Source: Phycomyces blakesleeanus NRRL 1555(-) (taxonomy: Eukaryota > Mucoromycota > Mucoromycetes > Mucorales > Phycomycetaceae). From it: a stretch of 64,000 nt of DNA. The notes under the pieces were generated by a model that was not told the DNA's origin, did not search any database, and was given only the letters and a program-made list of their open reading frames with translations. Numbering within the stretch: position 1 is the first letter of the stretch; every line of letters begins with the position of its first letter. The DNA lies in NCBI RefSeq assembly GCF_001638985.1, contig NW_017265141.1:1-64000 (forward strand). The letters run 5' to 3'. Below are positions 24,906 through 37,135 of this stretch, in pieces. The position numbers and the translations under genes were made by a program.

Positions 24906-25984
24906 TCAAATGGATCTCTTGTGAGCAATTACTCGCAAACGGACATACATCACAAACCATTTGCCATCTTCACGTTGATAGCCTGGTCGCAAGTGTTCGA
25001 CCACTTCATCAATTATTTGGCCCTTTTCGACATCGGTCAGATCCTTAAAGAACGAGAATCCAAACGTGTTGATCCAACCCTTAATATCTGTGTCCAACTG
25101 GGTAATACGAGGCACTAACTCGCACGTAGCAACATCAAATCCATTCTGCTCCAGAAGATCAGAATAATACTCGGCAGATGGGAAAAACCATGGTGAAAGA
25201 GCTTTGCCGTCAAAACCCCGTTTACTCAAAGCAGTAATCAAAGCAGTGTGGATTTCTATAATATAGTCATAAAGTTAAAGAAGGTGTATAGTACAATATT
25301 TTGTGAGTACAAAGGAAGACTTTTTCTTTAATAGAAAAGTTTACCAAAGGCTTGGAAATAGGTGTACACAGAGAGAAATTGTTATTATATATAGGTATAT
25401 ATTTACCTCCAACATTCATGTGTCCCCCAAACTCCAAAACTGCACGCCCATTAGGCTTGAGAACATGGTGCATCCCATTAATAGCCTTGACAGGTTCCTT
25501 GAGCCAATGAAGGGCTATACAATAAAAGAAGAAAGAAATAAAGTACTTTTAAATGTTATGAAATCACAATCAACTAGACAAGCGCACACACACATGGATA
25601 GTGTTATAGTAATATTGTTATTATTAATCAAGCGTGTAACATTATCAACTGACCTGCATTAGAAAAAACTGCATCAAAAGACGATTGATTGGATTTGTCA
25701 AACCATTCCGGAAGATAGTGACCGTCGACAACACAGTACTTGATATTGTTATGCTTGTTGCTACTGATTGCATGTTCGATCATGTCCGAGCTAAAGTCAA
25801 CTCCCACAACAGAGGCACATTGATCGCCAAGAGAAGCAGTGAGAATTCCATCGCCACAGCCAAGATCAAGTATGTGCTCAGAAGGTTTAGCATCGAGCAT
25901 GCCTAATATAATTGATCCAAGTTTGGGAACAAATGAGGCATTTGTAGAATATAGATCGGAAGACCAGTTGTCTTTGGTAGCCAT
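24906..25984 (-). CDS. Class I SAM-dependent methyltransferase
   Basis: Three exons (25654-25984, 25407-25514, 24906-25255) join to 262 residues. The start is MATKDNWSSDLY. Motif I is HILDLGCGDGILTASL (about residues 37-52), the glycine loop that binds S-adenosylmethionine. VVGVDFSSDMIEHA gives the acidic residue that contacts the ribose, and FDAVFSNAALHWLKEP followed by VLKPNGRAVLEFGG are motifs IV-VI of the Methyltransf_11/25 type. The C-terminal third (SPWFFPSAEYYSDLLEQNGF) matches the architecture of trans-aconitate or other small-molecule methyltransferases. The substrate cannot be read from the sequence. No targeting peptide is seen, so it is probably cytosolic. It is divergent from CCT4 across 1.9 kb. 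Confidence 0.9.
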
Positions 25985-27903
25985 TGGAAGTAGAAGGGGG
26001 AATAAAAAGAATACTTTGTTGGTTCATTTAACATCTTTCACCCCTTTTTATACTTTCTTTCAAAGTAACTAACTAGCTAAATAATGCTAATTATTTCTTG
26101 TGCTTCATCTCTTTGACTCAACCGGGAGGAACTCTAAATATATACTTTTTGTATGAGGGATATCGAAGCATTTTAGTTTTATTGGCGAGTAGCCCATGAC
26201 AATTAATTACAAGCTAGAGGAGGCCCACTCACAGCCATTTTCTATTTAATGAATTATCATGACAAACTAGACAAATTGACCAAACAGAAAGCTGGTAATT
26301 ATTTGTGTGCATGTTAAAAGATAACGATTATAATATATCTAGCCATATAAAAGATTCTGTTGATTACAGAAAATGATTCATTCGTTTTTTTAGCCAATTG
26401 AAACACCACACTTGATCATCAATATAGCACAAGGCTTTTTCCTAAAACAAATTATTAAATATTTAAATGTAGTTTTCCTTTATATAACTTGTATTCAATT
26501 GAATTGTACATTCAAAATTTGTACATATAAGAGCATCTTTCTTTTGTTTGGTTTTCTAAATTAAAAAAATAATATTTGGAAAAGAAGAATTTAAATAAAA
26601 TAAAATAAGAAACGTCTTTAAAAAGAATAGCAGAAACTTGCTACTAATATTTTCCTTGATTGTTTTTTTTTTGAAAAGTACACTGAAATATGAAAAGGGG
26701 GTTTCAACCAAGTTTTCTCAGTTACAGACCTTTTATTTTCATTTTTAAAATCCAAAATGTAATTGGTTGAACTAAATCCAAGGAATAAGATAAGAGTCTT
26801 GACATCCAAATATCTAATCCCCCTCCCCCTTTTTGTTGTTGTTGTTGTTGTTGTTGTTCTTGTTGTTATTTTATCGATACTGTATTTCTTATATTAAAGG
26901 AAATTATACCTCTTAAGATCTAAAAGTTACGATTCGAGTGTTGGATATTTTCTTTCATGTCGAATAATAGCTTCAATATATATATAGTGAAGATTCAAAG
27001 GGAAGTGCATGAAACTTAACTTGTCTAAATATTGATTTGAAGCCCCCCTATTACAGTACTTCTACTTGAGATTGAGAAATTATTTTATAAAAAAAAAAGT
27101 CCAAAAGCATGCAAAATTGGTGAAACAACCCAAAAATAATAATAAAAAAAAGCAAAAATAAAAACGTGGCATACGTTTTCCATTATTCTTACACGAGGAT
27201 TCCAAATAACAAAATACAAGCCTTGTTTATCTTTATTATTATTCAGTAACTGCTGAATGAATGCGAAGCACGCGTTTTGATTACAGTGAACAAGGCGACT
27301 ATATTTCATTTTCAAAAAAATAAAAAATAAAATAAACCAAAAACATGACTGCGCTCTGCGATATTTTTATTTTATTTTATTTTCTTTAATTTTTTTTTAT
27401 TTATATTATTTGTATTATTAATTTTGACAGATTTTACATCAATGTCATGTCTATTTTTTTTTTTTTCAAAGATAAATCTGAAAATATGAATGATTTTTGT
27501 TAAAACACATATATTTTATGTCAACGCGCCCATTTTAACACTAATTCCTGTTACGCGTTATCTCTTTGTATCATTATTATTACTACTTTAAAATAAAATA
27601 CAAAAATAATATCAAAAAGAGGTTCACTTCTTCTCTTGTTCATATGCCACCATAAAAATAAAATAAAATAAAATAAAATAAAAAACCTTATATATAAAAA
27701 TACATATAAATTTGAGACAGAAGAGCGGAGGGTTAAGCTACCACGAGGAAGGAAGGAAAGAAGGAAGGAAGGGGGGACTGGGAGCGGATGACGTATAAAA
27801 AATAAAAAGTAAAATTTGAGGGCCACACGAGCCCGCTCAATTTTTTTTTGTAGTGAGTGGTGGCGGGGAAATTCATCTTCATCGCATCTTCATCATCATC
27901 ATC
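25985..27903. other. Intergenic region between divergent methyltransferase and CCT4 genes
   Basis: It holds two promoters, with no gene supported between them. Simple repeats include (TTG)n at 26834-26858, (AAAAT)n near 27655-27682 and a GGAAGGAAA purine tract at 27747-27775 just upstream of CCT4. Several poly-A/poly-T runs are present. Confidence 0.5.
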
Positions 27904-30553
27904 ATGACTGACGTAGCTAGACCCACTGCCAACAACAAGAGTTTCCAAGATAAGGGCAAGCCCATGGAGGTACGGATGAGCAACATCATCGCTGCCAAAG
28001 GTAATAATGATATACAAATAATAATTAATTATGTACCTACACACATACATACAAATAATTATCTATGTGCTCAATTTTGACACGTAAATAAATAAATAAA
28101 AAGGAAAAAAAAAGATAGAAAAATAAATACTCATCATCTCGTTATTCTTACTTCTTCCCTTTCTATAAAAACCTATAGCCGTAGGTGACGCGATCCGTAC
28201 TTCATTGGGTCCTCGTGGAATGGACAAGATGGTAAAGAAATAAAATAAAAAAATTAAAATTTTAAAAAAAAAAAGAAGTAGCAGGAAAGAATCAAAGCTG
28301 TACACATCTGTATAGCACTTGATAATTGTCATTACTGTTGTCTGTTTGCTTTTTTGTTTATTTGTTTCGGACTGTGTTGTTACAACCAATGAATCGAGAT
28401 ATGAAATGAAATAAGATGAGAGATGAGATGAAATATGAATAAAAGAAACAGGAAACTCACGAAAGATTCGAATGTCAATTGGCATGCTTAGATCCAAACT
28501 GGAGGTGGTGAGGTTGTGATTACCAACGATGGTGCTACTATTCTCAAGCACATGGCCGTTCTTCATCCTGCTGCCAAGATGGTAAAGATTGACTTGACAT
28601 GACATTTGATTTAAGCATCAAGTGATCGTCATTTTCTTTTGTTGGAAAAATATTCTAATCGTATCTTTATATACTTATTTATTATTACTATTAAAAACAA
28701 AACTCCACACCCACAGTTGGTCGATTTGTCTGCTGCTCAGGATGTCGAGGCTGGTGACGGTACCACCTCTGTTGTCGTTCTTTGCAGTTCTATGCTGTCT
28801 GCTGCCGAGAAGTTGCTCAACAAGGGTAAGAAGATAGGAAAGAAATATATAGTAGAAGATTGAAAAAAAGGAAAAAAAAAATAGTGAGGATTGGTAGTAA
28901 AGAATTTGAGTCGAGGTTTGGAAGGAAGGAGGGTTAATGCAGAGAAAATCCAAAAAGAAGAACAAGTTACAACGCGTCTCTTGATGTTTAATTACACACG
29001 TGTATATATTTATGTACTGACTTTCATTTTCCTATCTACCTACCTTTGTTTTTATATATTGCTTTGTCTAGGTATTCACCCCACAACCATTGCTGAGTCT
29101 TTCCAGCGTGCTGCACAAAAGTCTGTCGAATTCTTGACCGAGATGTCCACACCCGTCAACCTTGCCGATCGTGAATCTCTCTTGAGAGCCGCTTCGACCT
29201 CCCTGAACTCCAAGATTGTGTCCCAGTACTCGAGCTTGTTGGCTCCTATTGCCGTCGATGCCGTTATCCGTGTTATTGATCCTACTGTGACAAACAATGT
29301 TAACCTCAACGATGTCCGCATTGTCAAGAAGGTCGGAGGTACCATTGACGACACCGAACTTGTAGACGGTGTGGTTATGAACCAGAATGTCGTAAAGTCT
29401 GCTGGTGGACCCACTCGTGTCGAAAAGGCCAAGATCGGTCTCATTCAGTTCCAGCTCTCCCCCCCTAAGCCCGACATGGAGAACCAGATTGTCGTCAATG
29501 ACTATCGCCAGATGGACAAGATCCTCAAGGAGGAGCGTCAGTACTTGCTCAATATGTGCAAGAAGATCAAGAAGTCTGGCTGCAACGTGCTTTTGATCCA
29601 AAAGTCAATTTTGCGTGATGCTGTCAATGAACTTTCTCTTCACTTCTTGGCCAAGCTCAAGATTATGGTCATTAAGGATATCGAGCGTGATGAGGTTGAA
29701 TTCCTTGCCAAGGTAAACAAAAAAAAAACAAAAGTATTAGCATTTTAAGAGATATATAGAGAGATATGGGTATAAAAGAAATAGACAAGATATATGGTTT
29801 GTGAGAAAAAATTCTCTCCTTCGTTTTCTTTTTCTTTGTTTAAAAAAAGAATATTTAATACCGGACCATTTCTTAAGACCTTGGAGAAACACGCATTATA
29901 TATGTATATATTGGCTACTTGTATTAACTTGATTCCTTATATTAATTTAGTCTCTCGGCTGCAGACCCGTTGCTGATGTCGAATCTTTCACTGAGGACAA
30001 GTTGGGTTATGCTGATCTGGTAGAGGAGGCTGATTCAGCAGGATCTCGCATTGTCAAGGTTACCGGTATGAAGCACGCCGGCAAGACTGTGTCTGTTGTA
30101 TGCCGTGGTGCCAACTCCTTGGTTTTGGAGGAGTCTCACCGTTCTCTCCACGATGCCTTGTGTGTCATCCGTTGTTTGGTCAAGAAGAAGGCCTTGATTG
30201 CTGGTGGCGGAGCCCCTGAAATCGAAGTTTCCCAGAGATTGATGAAGTTCGCAAAGACCTTGACTGGTATGGAGCAGTACTGCTTCCACGCCTTTGCCGA
30301 ATCTCTCGAGGTTATTCCTACCACTCTTGCTGAGAACGCAGGTTTGAACCCCATTGGTATTGTTACTGAGTTGAGAAACAAGCACGCCCACGGTGAGGTC
30401 ACTGCTGGTATCAATGTCAAGAAGGGAACTATCACAAACATTCTTGATGAGAATGTCATCCAGCCCTTGTTGGTCAGCACCAGCGCAATTGAATTGGCCG
30501 CAGAGACCGTCAAGATGATCATGAAGATTGATGATTTGGTCCAGAGCCGATAA
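27904..30553 (+). CDS. CCT4: T-complex protein 1 subunit delta (CCT4)
   Basis: Six exons (27904-28000, 28179-28231, 28492-28581, 28717-28825, 29072-29712, 29951-30553) join to 530 residues, the usual size of the subunit. CCT4 is one of eight paralogous subunits of the cytosolic TRiC/CCT chaperonin, which folds actin, tubulin and WD-repeat proteins using ATP. Group II chaperonin motifs are present: [35 protein letters not shown] (ATP and Mg binding) and the late [14 protein letters not shown]. The delta assignment rests on the N-terminus, [14 protein letters not shown] and [20 protein letters not shown]. Codon usage is more GC-rich at third positions than in the neighbours, as expected for high expression. 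All splice borders are canonical, and the start is the first ATG in a good context. Confidence 0.96.
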
Positions 30554-30702
30554 AGGAAATATACATAAAAATATATACACAAAAGACAAAGAAGAAGGAG
30601 AATGGAGAGAGAATAAAAGAAAGAATCAAAGAAAAAGAAAAGAGTAGTTGTATAAAGAACCAAAAAAATGGATAAAGATAATATATACATATACATATAT
30701 AT

Positions 30703-30737
<35 letters not shown>

Positions 30738-31528
30738 TACAAATTCCCTCATAATTTCTTCAATGAAAACGCACAGCTCTATTATTATTATTTTATTCAA
30801 CAAAAAGGATGCCCAAGTTTCATACACACACATATATGTATATATATATATGTATATACAGGACAACATTGAATTGTCATTATAACCTAGATTCTGTCAA
30901 GTCAAGAATATAACCTCTTTAATTGTTTTATTATAATTTGTCTCTAAAAGCATACCAATATATATATATATATATACTTATAGCCTTTTGAAAGAAAGGT
31001 AAAGTGCATGTATTAAATATCTAGTGGTGTTTGGGTCCCAAAGTGTCAAGCTTATGTCAGAATGACTTATATACAAAAAATGTGGTAGTGAAGCCTTTAG
31101 CATGTTTTACCAAATTAAAAGGACTGCCAAAGGATCTTGAACACTTTCTGAAAGCATTTTTGCTAAATGATTAAAACATATTTATATAACCTGACAGCAC
31201 TTTAAACGAATTTTATTACATCTTTGAGAATATACTTAAAGATTCATTTTGTATGTATATCTAAATCGAAGTACACAGAGGAGCTACTACTAAGGGCTCA
31301 AACAGAAAAGAGTCTAATTACACTTTTAATTCAGTCAAAGTCAGTGCCTAATTACGTCTGAACAGAGCTGATGAATTGTCAAAGGTACGTCAATTACATA
31401 ACCAGTCTTGATATATCACTGACATACAGCACAAATAGTACTCTTTATGCCTCCTACTAAAAAAAAACGTCTATTTACAATACACCTTTCATATTTATCA
31501 TTGGGATCAATCTTTGTTTACCAAATAT
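30554..31528. other. Intergenic region downstream of CCT4
   Basis: It includes the CCT4 3' region with (CA)n at about 30706-30733 and (TA)n at 30835-30860 and 30958-30976. No coding sequence or RNA gene is recognised. The right side leads into the inverted repeat. Confidence 0.45.
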
Positions 31529-32703
31529 GATTATTTTGATCCAAATAGCATATATAATCAATTACAGATCAAAATCAGTAAAGCTAATAGTCCTTATAGA
31601 TTTAAGTAACCTAGTGAGAACCATTAAAATCCACGTTTTCAGCACACTTTGATTTGGATCAATTAAGAATTAGCGAAATAGGCTTACATTTTCACTCTTA
31701 AAAATCATTAAGCACTAAAGATTGGCCTATTTACACCAAAAGTCCATTTTCGACACCCACTTTTGCTCAGACGAACATTTGAAAAAAGGCAGAAAAATTT
31801 TCTCTCTAATCTACTAAGTAAATTTGTGTAAAAAGAAAATACAGGTTGGTCAGTACTTATATTACCTTCGAGAGCGGGATATTAAGCGAGATATCAATAG
31901 CTCTCAGAGACAGTATTTGTAAAGAAGTATATAAAAAAGGCAATATTGCTATATTCACCAATTAAATAAAAGGCCTTTTTTAAAATACGATGGTAAAATG
32001 TGTGTCCCAAAAATCAATCTTGCCACAGTGTTTATACCAACCAACCTGGGTTCCAGTCCTACTTAGAGTATATATACTTAATGATATAATAGACCCAGTA
32101 TAGCCCGAAATAAAGGCCATAAAATTTTCGAAAAATACACCACAATTTCCTTTTACTTAATTTATTATCAGCTTATTGTCTTGATAATTCTTCGGGCCAA
32201 ATGATTAACGAGATTGGCATTGCACAGTGAGAGTGATCTTTGGCCCACACATTTATAATGTCGGATATTTAAAATAACCTCTTTTGGTGGTGGAAATATC
32301 GATATTGGCATTTTTAAACCTATTGATATCTCTATAAATATTGACCTGTTTTTGGTCAAACAAGCACTGACCGGTATCAATTAACATTTGACACAACTTT
32401 ACTTAGTAGAAAAAATAAATAAAAATTTTCAATTTTTTTTCAGATGTTGCTCTGAGGAAAAATGGGTATCGAAAATGGACTTTTTGGTGCAAATAGCCAG
32501 CTCTTCATTAGTAAATGCGTTTTTAGAGTGAAAAATAGGATGGTTCGATCAATATTAGAGCAATCAATTTGAAACAACCTTTAAATGATGGATCTACACA
32601 TGTGCTACTAGGTTAATTACACCAACAGAAAATAGTTGCTTAGCCGGTTTGGATTTATTGTCGACTTTTGGTATTTAGTTTGCCATTTGGATCAAAATGA
32701 TCC
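31529..32703. repeat. Long imperfect inverted repeat (arms 31529-32037 and 32217-32703)
   Basis: Two arms of about 0.5 kb are diverged reverse complements around a spacer of about 180 bp. The best block pairs 31724-31787 (CCAAAAGTCCATTTTCGA within it) with 32433-32498, where the same words appear reversed (TCGAAAATGGACTTTTTGG). Other paired words are TTTTGATCCAAAT (about 31533) with ATTTGGATCAAAA (32684), CTACTAAGTAAA with its complement near 32400, GAGATATCAATAG with its complement near 32325, and a TGTGTG...CCAAA block near 32003 and 32240. No intact frame spans it. It could be a fold-back or MITE-like element, or two decayed head-to-head repeat copies. Confidence 0.75.
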
Positions 32704-32959
32704 TTTTTCAATGTACAATCAATAATTATGCGTTGAAGTTGAATACAGTTTCAGTATTGCTATTATTACTAAAAGTAAATATATATACACACACACTTTT
32801 ATCCTGCCCACTTTCTAACGTTCTTAATGAAAAGGTAGTTTTGGTAAAGACCAAATGTTGATGAGATAAAATTCAACACTCTATTAGTAAAGTAATAAGA
32901 AAATGAATATCTATTTGAGGTATTATTATTATAAGCTGTTGTTGTTGTTGCATATAATC

Positions 32960-32997
<38 letters not shown>

Positions 32998-33027
32998 GTT
33001 TTAAGTTATTATAATAAGACTATCAAT
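32704..33027. other. Short AT-rich intergenic region
   Basis: It lies downstream of the dehydrogenase gene and contains (TA)n at about 32964-32995 and a (TTG)n run. Nothing else is seen. Confidence 0.4.
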
Positions 33028-34228
33028 TTAAGAACGATATTCAGCCAAGATATCTTCATCCCAGCTAATGAAGCGACCAGAGAGTTCCTTTGGTGCTTTT
33101 GCAGCAAGAGCAGCCAAGACATGAGCAGGTTGTTCGGGCTTAATGAGCTTACCGGCCTCGTAGAGGTCAACAAACTTTTGATAATCACCTTCCATTGTGT
33201 CCTTGCCTGAATAGTATTATTTTTATTATTATCAGTGATCGTAATAGCAATAAATTAACTAATTTTCTCTTGCTAGTCTTTTGACCCTTCTTCTTATTTC
33301 TATTATATAATAGCTTACCAATTGAACGTAACAAACCCTGCATCTCGGTATCGACCACACCAGGGCGAATGGCAATTGTAGTAACATCAGGCTCTTCGAC
33401 AGAAAGAGTGTTGGTCAAATGGTTCAATGCAGCCTTGGAGCTAATATATATAAGTGATAATAAAAATAATATATGATATGAAAAATTTAGTTTATATTTA
33501 CGTAATTCATATCCAAGAAAATATATCAAAAGAAAGTAATGGTGTGAACTAAACTTACGAGCCATAAGCACCCCAGGCGCGATAACCCTTTAATGCAGCT
33601 CCGGAGGAAACCATAATAATGGAACCCTTTGTCTTGCGAAGGTGAGGAAGGGCTTTCTGACAGAGATCGATAATAGAGAAAAAGTTGACATCAAACAAGC
33701 TATACAAAGAGAGAAAGAGAAAGAAAAAAGAAAGTGAGATTTGAATATTTTGCTATAAATTTCAGTCGATATAATCAACAGCCACAAAATGAAACTTACT
33801 GCTTAAACACTTCAAGAGATCCGTTTGCAATAGTATCCACAGGCTCAAGAACACTAAATTGCACAAAAATTACAAAATTTCAATATATATATACAAACAC
33901 AATTTATGCATTTTTTTTCTCATTTTATATTTATTTATGTATATATCAATTACCCAGCATTAGCAATGATAGCATCTAATTGACCCCAAGTTGACAATGC
34001 CTGATCGACAGCATTGCTATTAGTGGTTTCGTTGGTAACATCGCCAGTCACAGTAATAAGGTTGTCTGCTTTTCCCATCGCCTGTGCCTCCAACTTTAGT
34101 GCAATGAGTCTGCTTTCGTCGCGGGCAACAGCAACCACACGAGCATTAAACTTTGACAATGCCAAAAAGGTTGCTGAGCGACCGATTCCACGGGAAGCAC
34201 CGGTAATAATAATAACAGGGGAGCTCAT
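33028..34228 (-). CDS. Short-chain dehydrogenase/reductase (classical SDR)
   Basis: Five exons (33954-34228, 33800-33853, 33559-33699, 33319-33440, 33028-33206) join to 256 residues, the standard length of a classical SDR. The Rossmann signature TGASRGIGR is at residues 9-17. AIIANAG is the NAG motif, IIMVSSGAAL supplies the catalytic Ser, and YGSSK is the catalytic Tyr-x-x-x-Lys. IRPGVVDTEMQ is the PG cofactor motif. VAVARDESRL after the second strand suggests NADP use. The closest known type is probably the yeast Irc24/YIR035C group of benzil-reductase-like enzymes, but the natural substrate is unknown. There is no targeting signal. It sits 155 bp downstream of the FAF2-like stop on the same strand. 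Confidence 0.92.
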
Positions 34229-34383
34229 TTGAATAATTATATTCTTATTATTTAATAAAGAAAAAAAAAATAAGAAGAAGAAAAGTGAAAAATTGTATGT
34301 ATATAAAAAAAAACAGAATATTGATTACACAACTTTGATTTCGGTTGAATTATTTTATATATATGTATATATTATATTATATA

Positions 34384-36766
34384 TTACAAACTCTCCGAAG
34401 GTTCAACCATGAGGGTTGCACTGGGCCACAGTCGGTCTTCGTCGCTGATCAAACGGTCTGAAGGTGGATAGATAATGCGTGGATAATTTGAAAGAATCGT
34501 AAAGTCATACACGTGGTCGTACTCTCTTGGTTTGTCAGTGTCAATGACAGGTTCATGACGTTGGATGAGAGGGTAGACAGCCACAAACTGATACAATGCC
34601 TTGACGAAAATGGATTAGCTGTAAGAACTATGAAATACAATCTACATCGACACACACATATATATATATGTGGGAGATAATGGTAAATACTTACTTCTAT
34701 AGAGACATCGCCTCTAAAGTTACGGGAAACCGTGGTACCATCAATAATTTTGAAACGGATCTTTGTGACAGAAGCTTGTTTGTCTTGTGCTTGCTTAGGT
34801 TCAGGTTCAGGTTCAGGGTCAAGCCGGCTGTAGAGATAGTGCAGGTATTGGATCTTCTTTTCTTCAAGAGTGCGCCGTGCTTCCTCTTCTCGTGCTGCAT
34901 TCGCGCGCGCCTCTTCTTCTGCAGCCATCAAATCCTCTTGTTCCGCACGTGCCTTACGTTCCTTTTCCTGATCGGCCCAAAGACTTTCTTTATAAGCACG
35001 TTCTTGTTCTTGTCTCAATTGGCGTTCGAGTGCCACACGATCCCTCTCGGCTCTGAGCCGTGTATACATAGGTACGTGTCGCTCATGGACTACACTCAGT
35101 CGACGCACCACATCTTCTGGAGTTATGGCTCCTTCCATCCGGTCTACTACATTCAACTTTGGAGGTGTTGAAATGTCATTATTATTACCAGTGCCGCTGC
35201 TACTGCTGCTGCTGCTACTAGTACTGTTGTTATTGCTGTTGTTATTGCTACCGTTGTTATTGTTGTTGCTTGGAGCTGGAAATGAAAGTGCAGCAAGGAA
35301 TGGATATGTTGTTGCCTGAAGTACAGCACTCACTAGTTCGTTTGTTTTTGTGTGTTAGTACAGACACACATATAGATTGATCCACAGACAAACACACATT
35401 TGTGTGTGTAATATATATACAGCTAAAATTTGTATTTAGATGAGATTAGGTTTACCTTGAAATGCTTCTGGATCAGATACATTGCCAGCCCAAACCAGAA
35501 AATCCATACGCTGAAGGGTGTCTATCAGATGCTCAGAAGTGAGAGTATTTCTAACAAACATAGTAATCATAATAATTAAACAACATTACTCTCAATATTA
35601 TGTCAACTATGATCCTTTTATATATGCATATTAACAATAAGTAGTTACCTGCAAAATGAATCAGTGTCATCATGCTCGTCACTAAAGAGAATCACCAAGA
35701 CAAATTGAAGATCCCGCTGGGCTGTGAGAAGTGCCTGTGAGTAGCTTCCTTGATAAAAAGGGACATGTATTTCTCCATATTTCTTTTCAAAACAACGCAA
35801 TAAATTGGTAGCAGCAGAGCGAGGATCGTTTCGTGGAGGAGAACTTAAAGTGTGGCGAGGTATAAGACGGTCTATTTATTTATTTTTTATTCCCATAAGA
35901 AGAAAAAGCAATAAAACGCAAACAAAATAAAGATGTTTGTGTGTGAGTAAAGTGTGCGTGTGTTTGTGTGTTTGTGTGTGTGTTTGGCACACTTGGCATA
36001 ATTTTTTGTTAAGTATAAAAGCATTTTTAACCATTTACTATAGTTTAGCATAACGTAATGTAGTTAAGGTGAAAGGTACTTTACTAGCAAATGAGAGTAT
36101 TGTCAAGGTCATTCTCCAGACAAGATGAGCTGGCCACCGTAAGATGAACATTATTCTGTTGACAGGTAATTGTGGTAAAGTAGGAGGAGAGGAGGAAGAG
36201 GAAGAGGAAGGTACATGAGGTGCTTCAGTAGCAGGCGATTGGAGTGCATCCTGTACCCAAATAAATAAATATAAAATAAAGAATATATATATATATATGT
36301 GTTAATTATTATAAAAGTAAAAAAAAAGAGTAATAATGCTTGTATACATATAACATAAAACATATATATATGTATATATATATATTATTTTAGTTATTTA
36401 TTTTATTAAGTCAAAAGATAAAAACCATAATACTAGTTAATTAATTAATTAATAAATAAATAATAAGATATAGAAGGATGAGATGTGATGGGAGAGGGTA
36501 TTTAGAGTAGCTCACACGAAGCTGCCATTGACAATCGTTTAGTCTTCTCATTGCCTGCTGTGAATCCATTGGCATTGCGACCTTGTTTTGTATTGATAAG
36601 TGAACAAGATATCAAGTCATTAGAAAACCATCTTTTGTTCTTATAAACTGTAGTTCGGTAAAATTGAAAAACGGTAGTAAAAAAAAGATAAATAAGAATA
36701 AGAAGAAGGAGAACCCACTTGGAATTCAGTTAACAAGCGTTGATGTTCTTCACTAAGGTCATCCAT
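34384..36766 (-). CDS. FAF2/UBXD8-like UBA-UAS-UBX protein (Cdc48/p97 adaptor)
   Basis: Seven exons (36719-36766, 36516-36581, 36085-36250, 35649-35871, 35456-35550, 34695-35332, 34384-34599) join to 483 residues. The N-terminus (MDDLSEEHQRLLTEF, then DSQQAMRRLNDCQWQLRDAL) is a UBA-like three-helix region. IMFILRWPAHLVWRMTLTIL (about 72-91) fits the hairpin that anchors FAF2 in the ER or lipid-droplet membrane. A thioredoxin-like UAS domain follows (FYQGSYSQALLTAQRDLQFV to TTYPFLAALSF). Then come an Asn/Ser low-complexity insert, a charged coiled coil (about 285-365) and a C-terminal UBX fold with YPR in place of the usual FPR that contacts p97. Family role: recruits Cdc48 for ER-associated degradation and lipid-droplet control. 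The start codon is 369 bp from that of LSM3, so the two genes probably share a promoter region. Confidence 0.9.
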
Positions 36767-37135
36767 TGTTGTTTTCGTTGTTATTGATTTTTTTCTCTCT
36801 GTACAAAAACTTGTAACAATTTACACAACTGGGCCAGCCAAGCATAACTGGAGTGTCTTTATTTCTTCACAAAACATAAGAAGTCACTTTTCTTTAAAAG
36901 AAATGCTAATACAGAGCTTCTCTTTTTTGAATGCGAAACTCTGTATGAGTGACCCTGAGCACCGTGACTTTTATTTTTATATGGGGAAGTACTAGAGGCA
37001 TTCATTACTTGGCGGATAATCAATTTGTCTTATTTTTTAATTTTTTCTTATTATATATTATATATATATACATACATATATACTTATAATTTATATATAA
37101 ACTATAAGCTATAAAACTCTCCTTTACATTTAACA
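36767..37135. promoter_or_regulatory. Shared divergent promoter region of the FAF2-like gene and LSM3
   Basis: These 369 bp separate two opposed start codons. They include (TA)n runs at 37050-37100. No operator-like site can be assigned by eye. Confidence 0.5.

Noticed and set aside
29068..29601. Minus-strand open frames opposite CCT4 and opposite ATP3 (56083-56778)
   Set aside because: These arise from strong third-position codon bias in highly expressed genes; the sense strand encodes clear family members.
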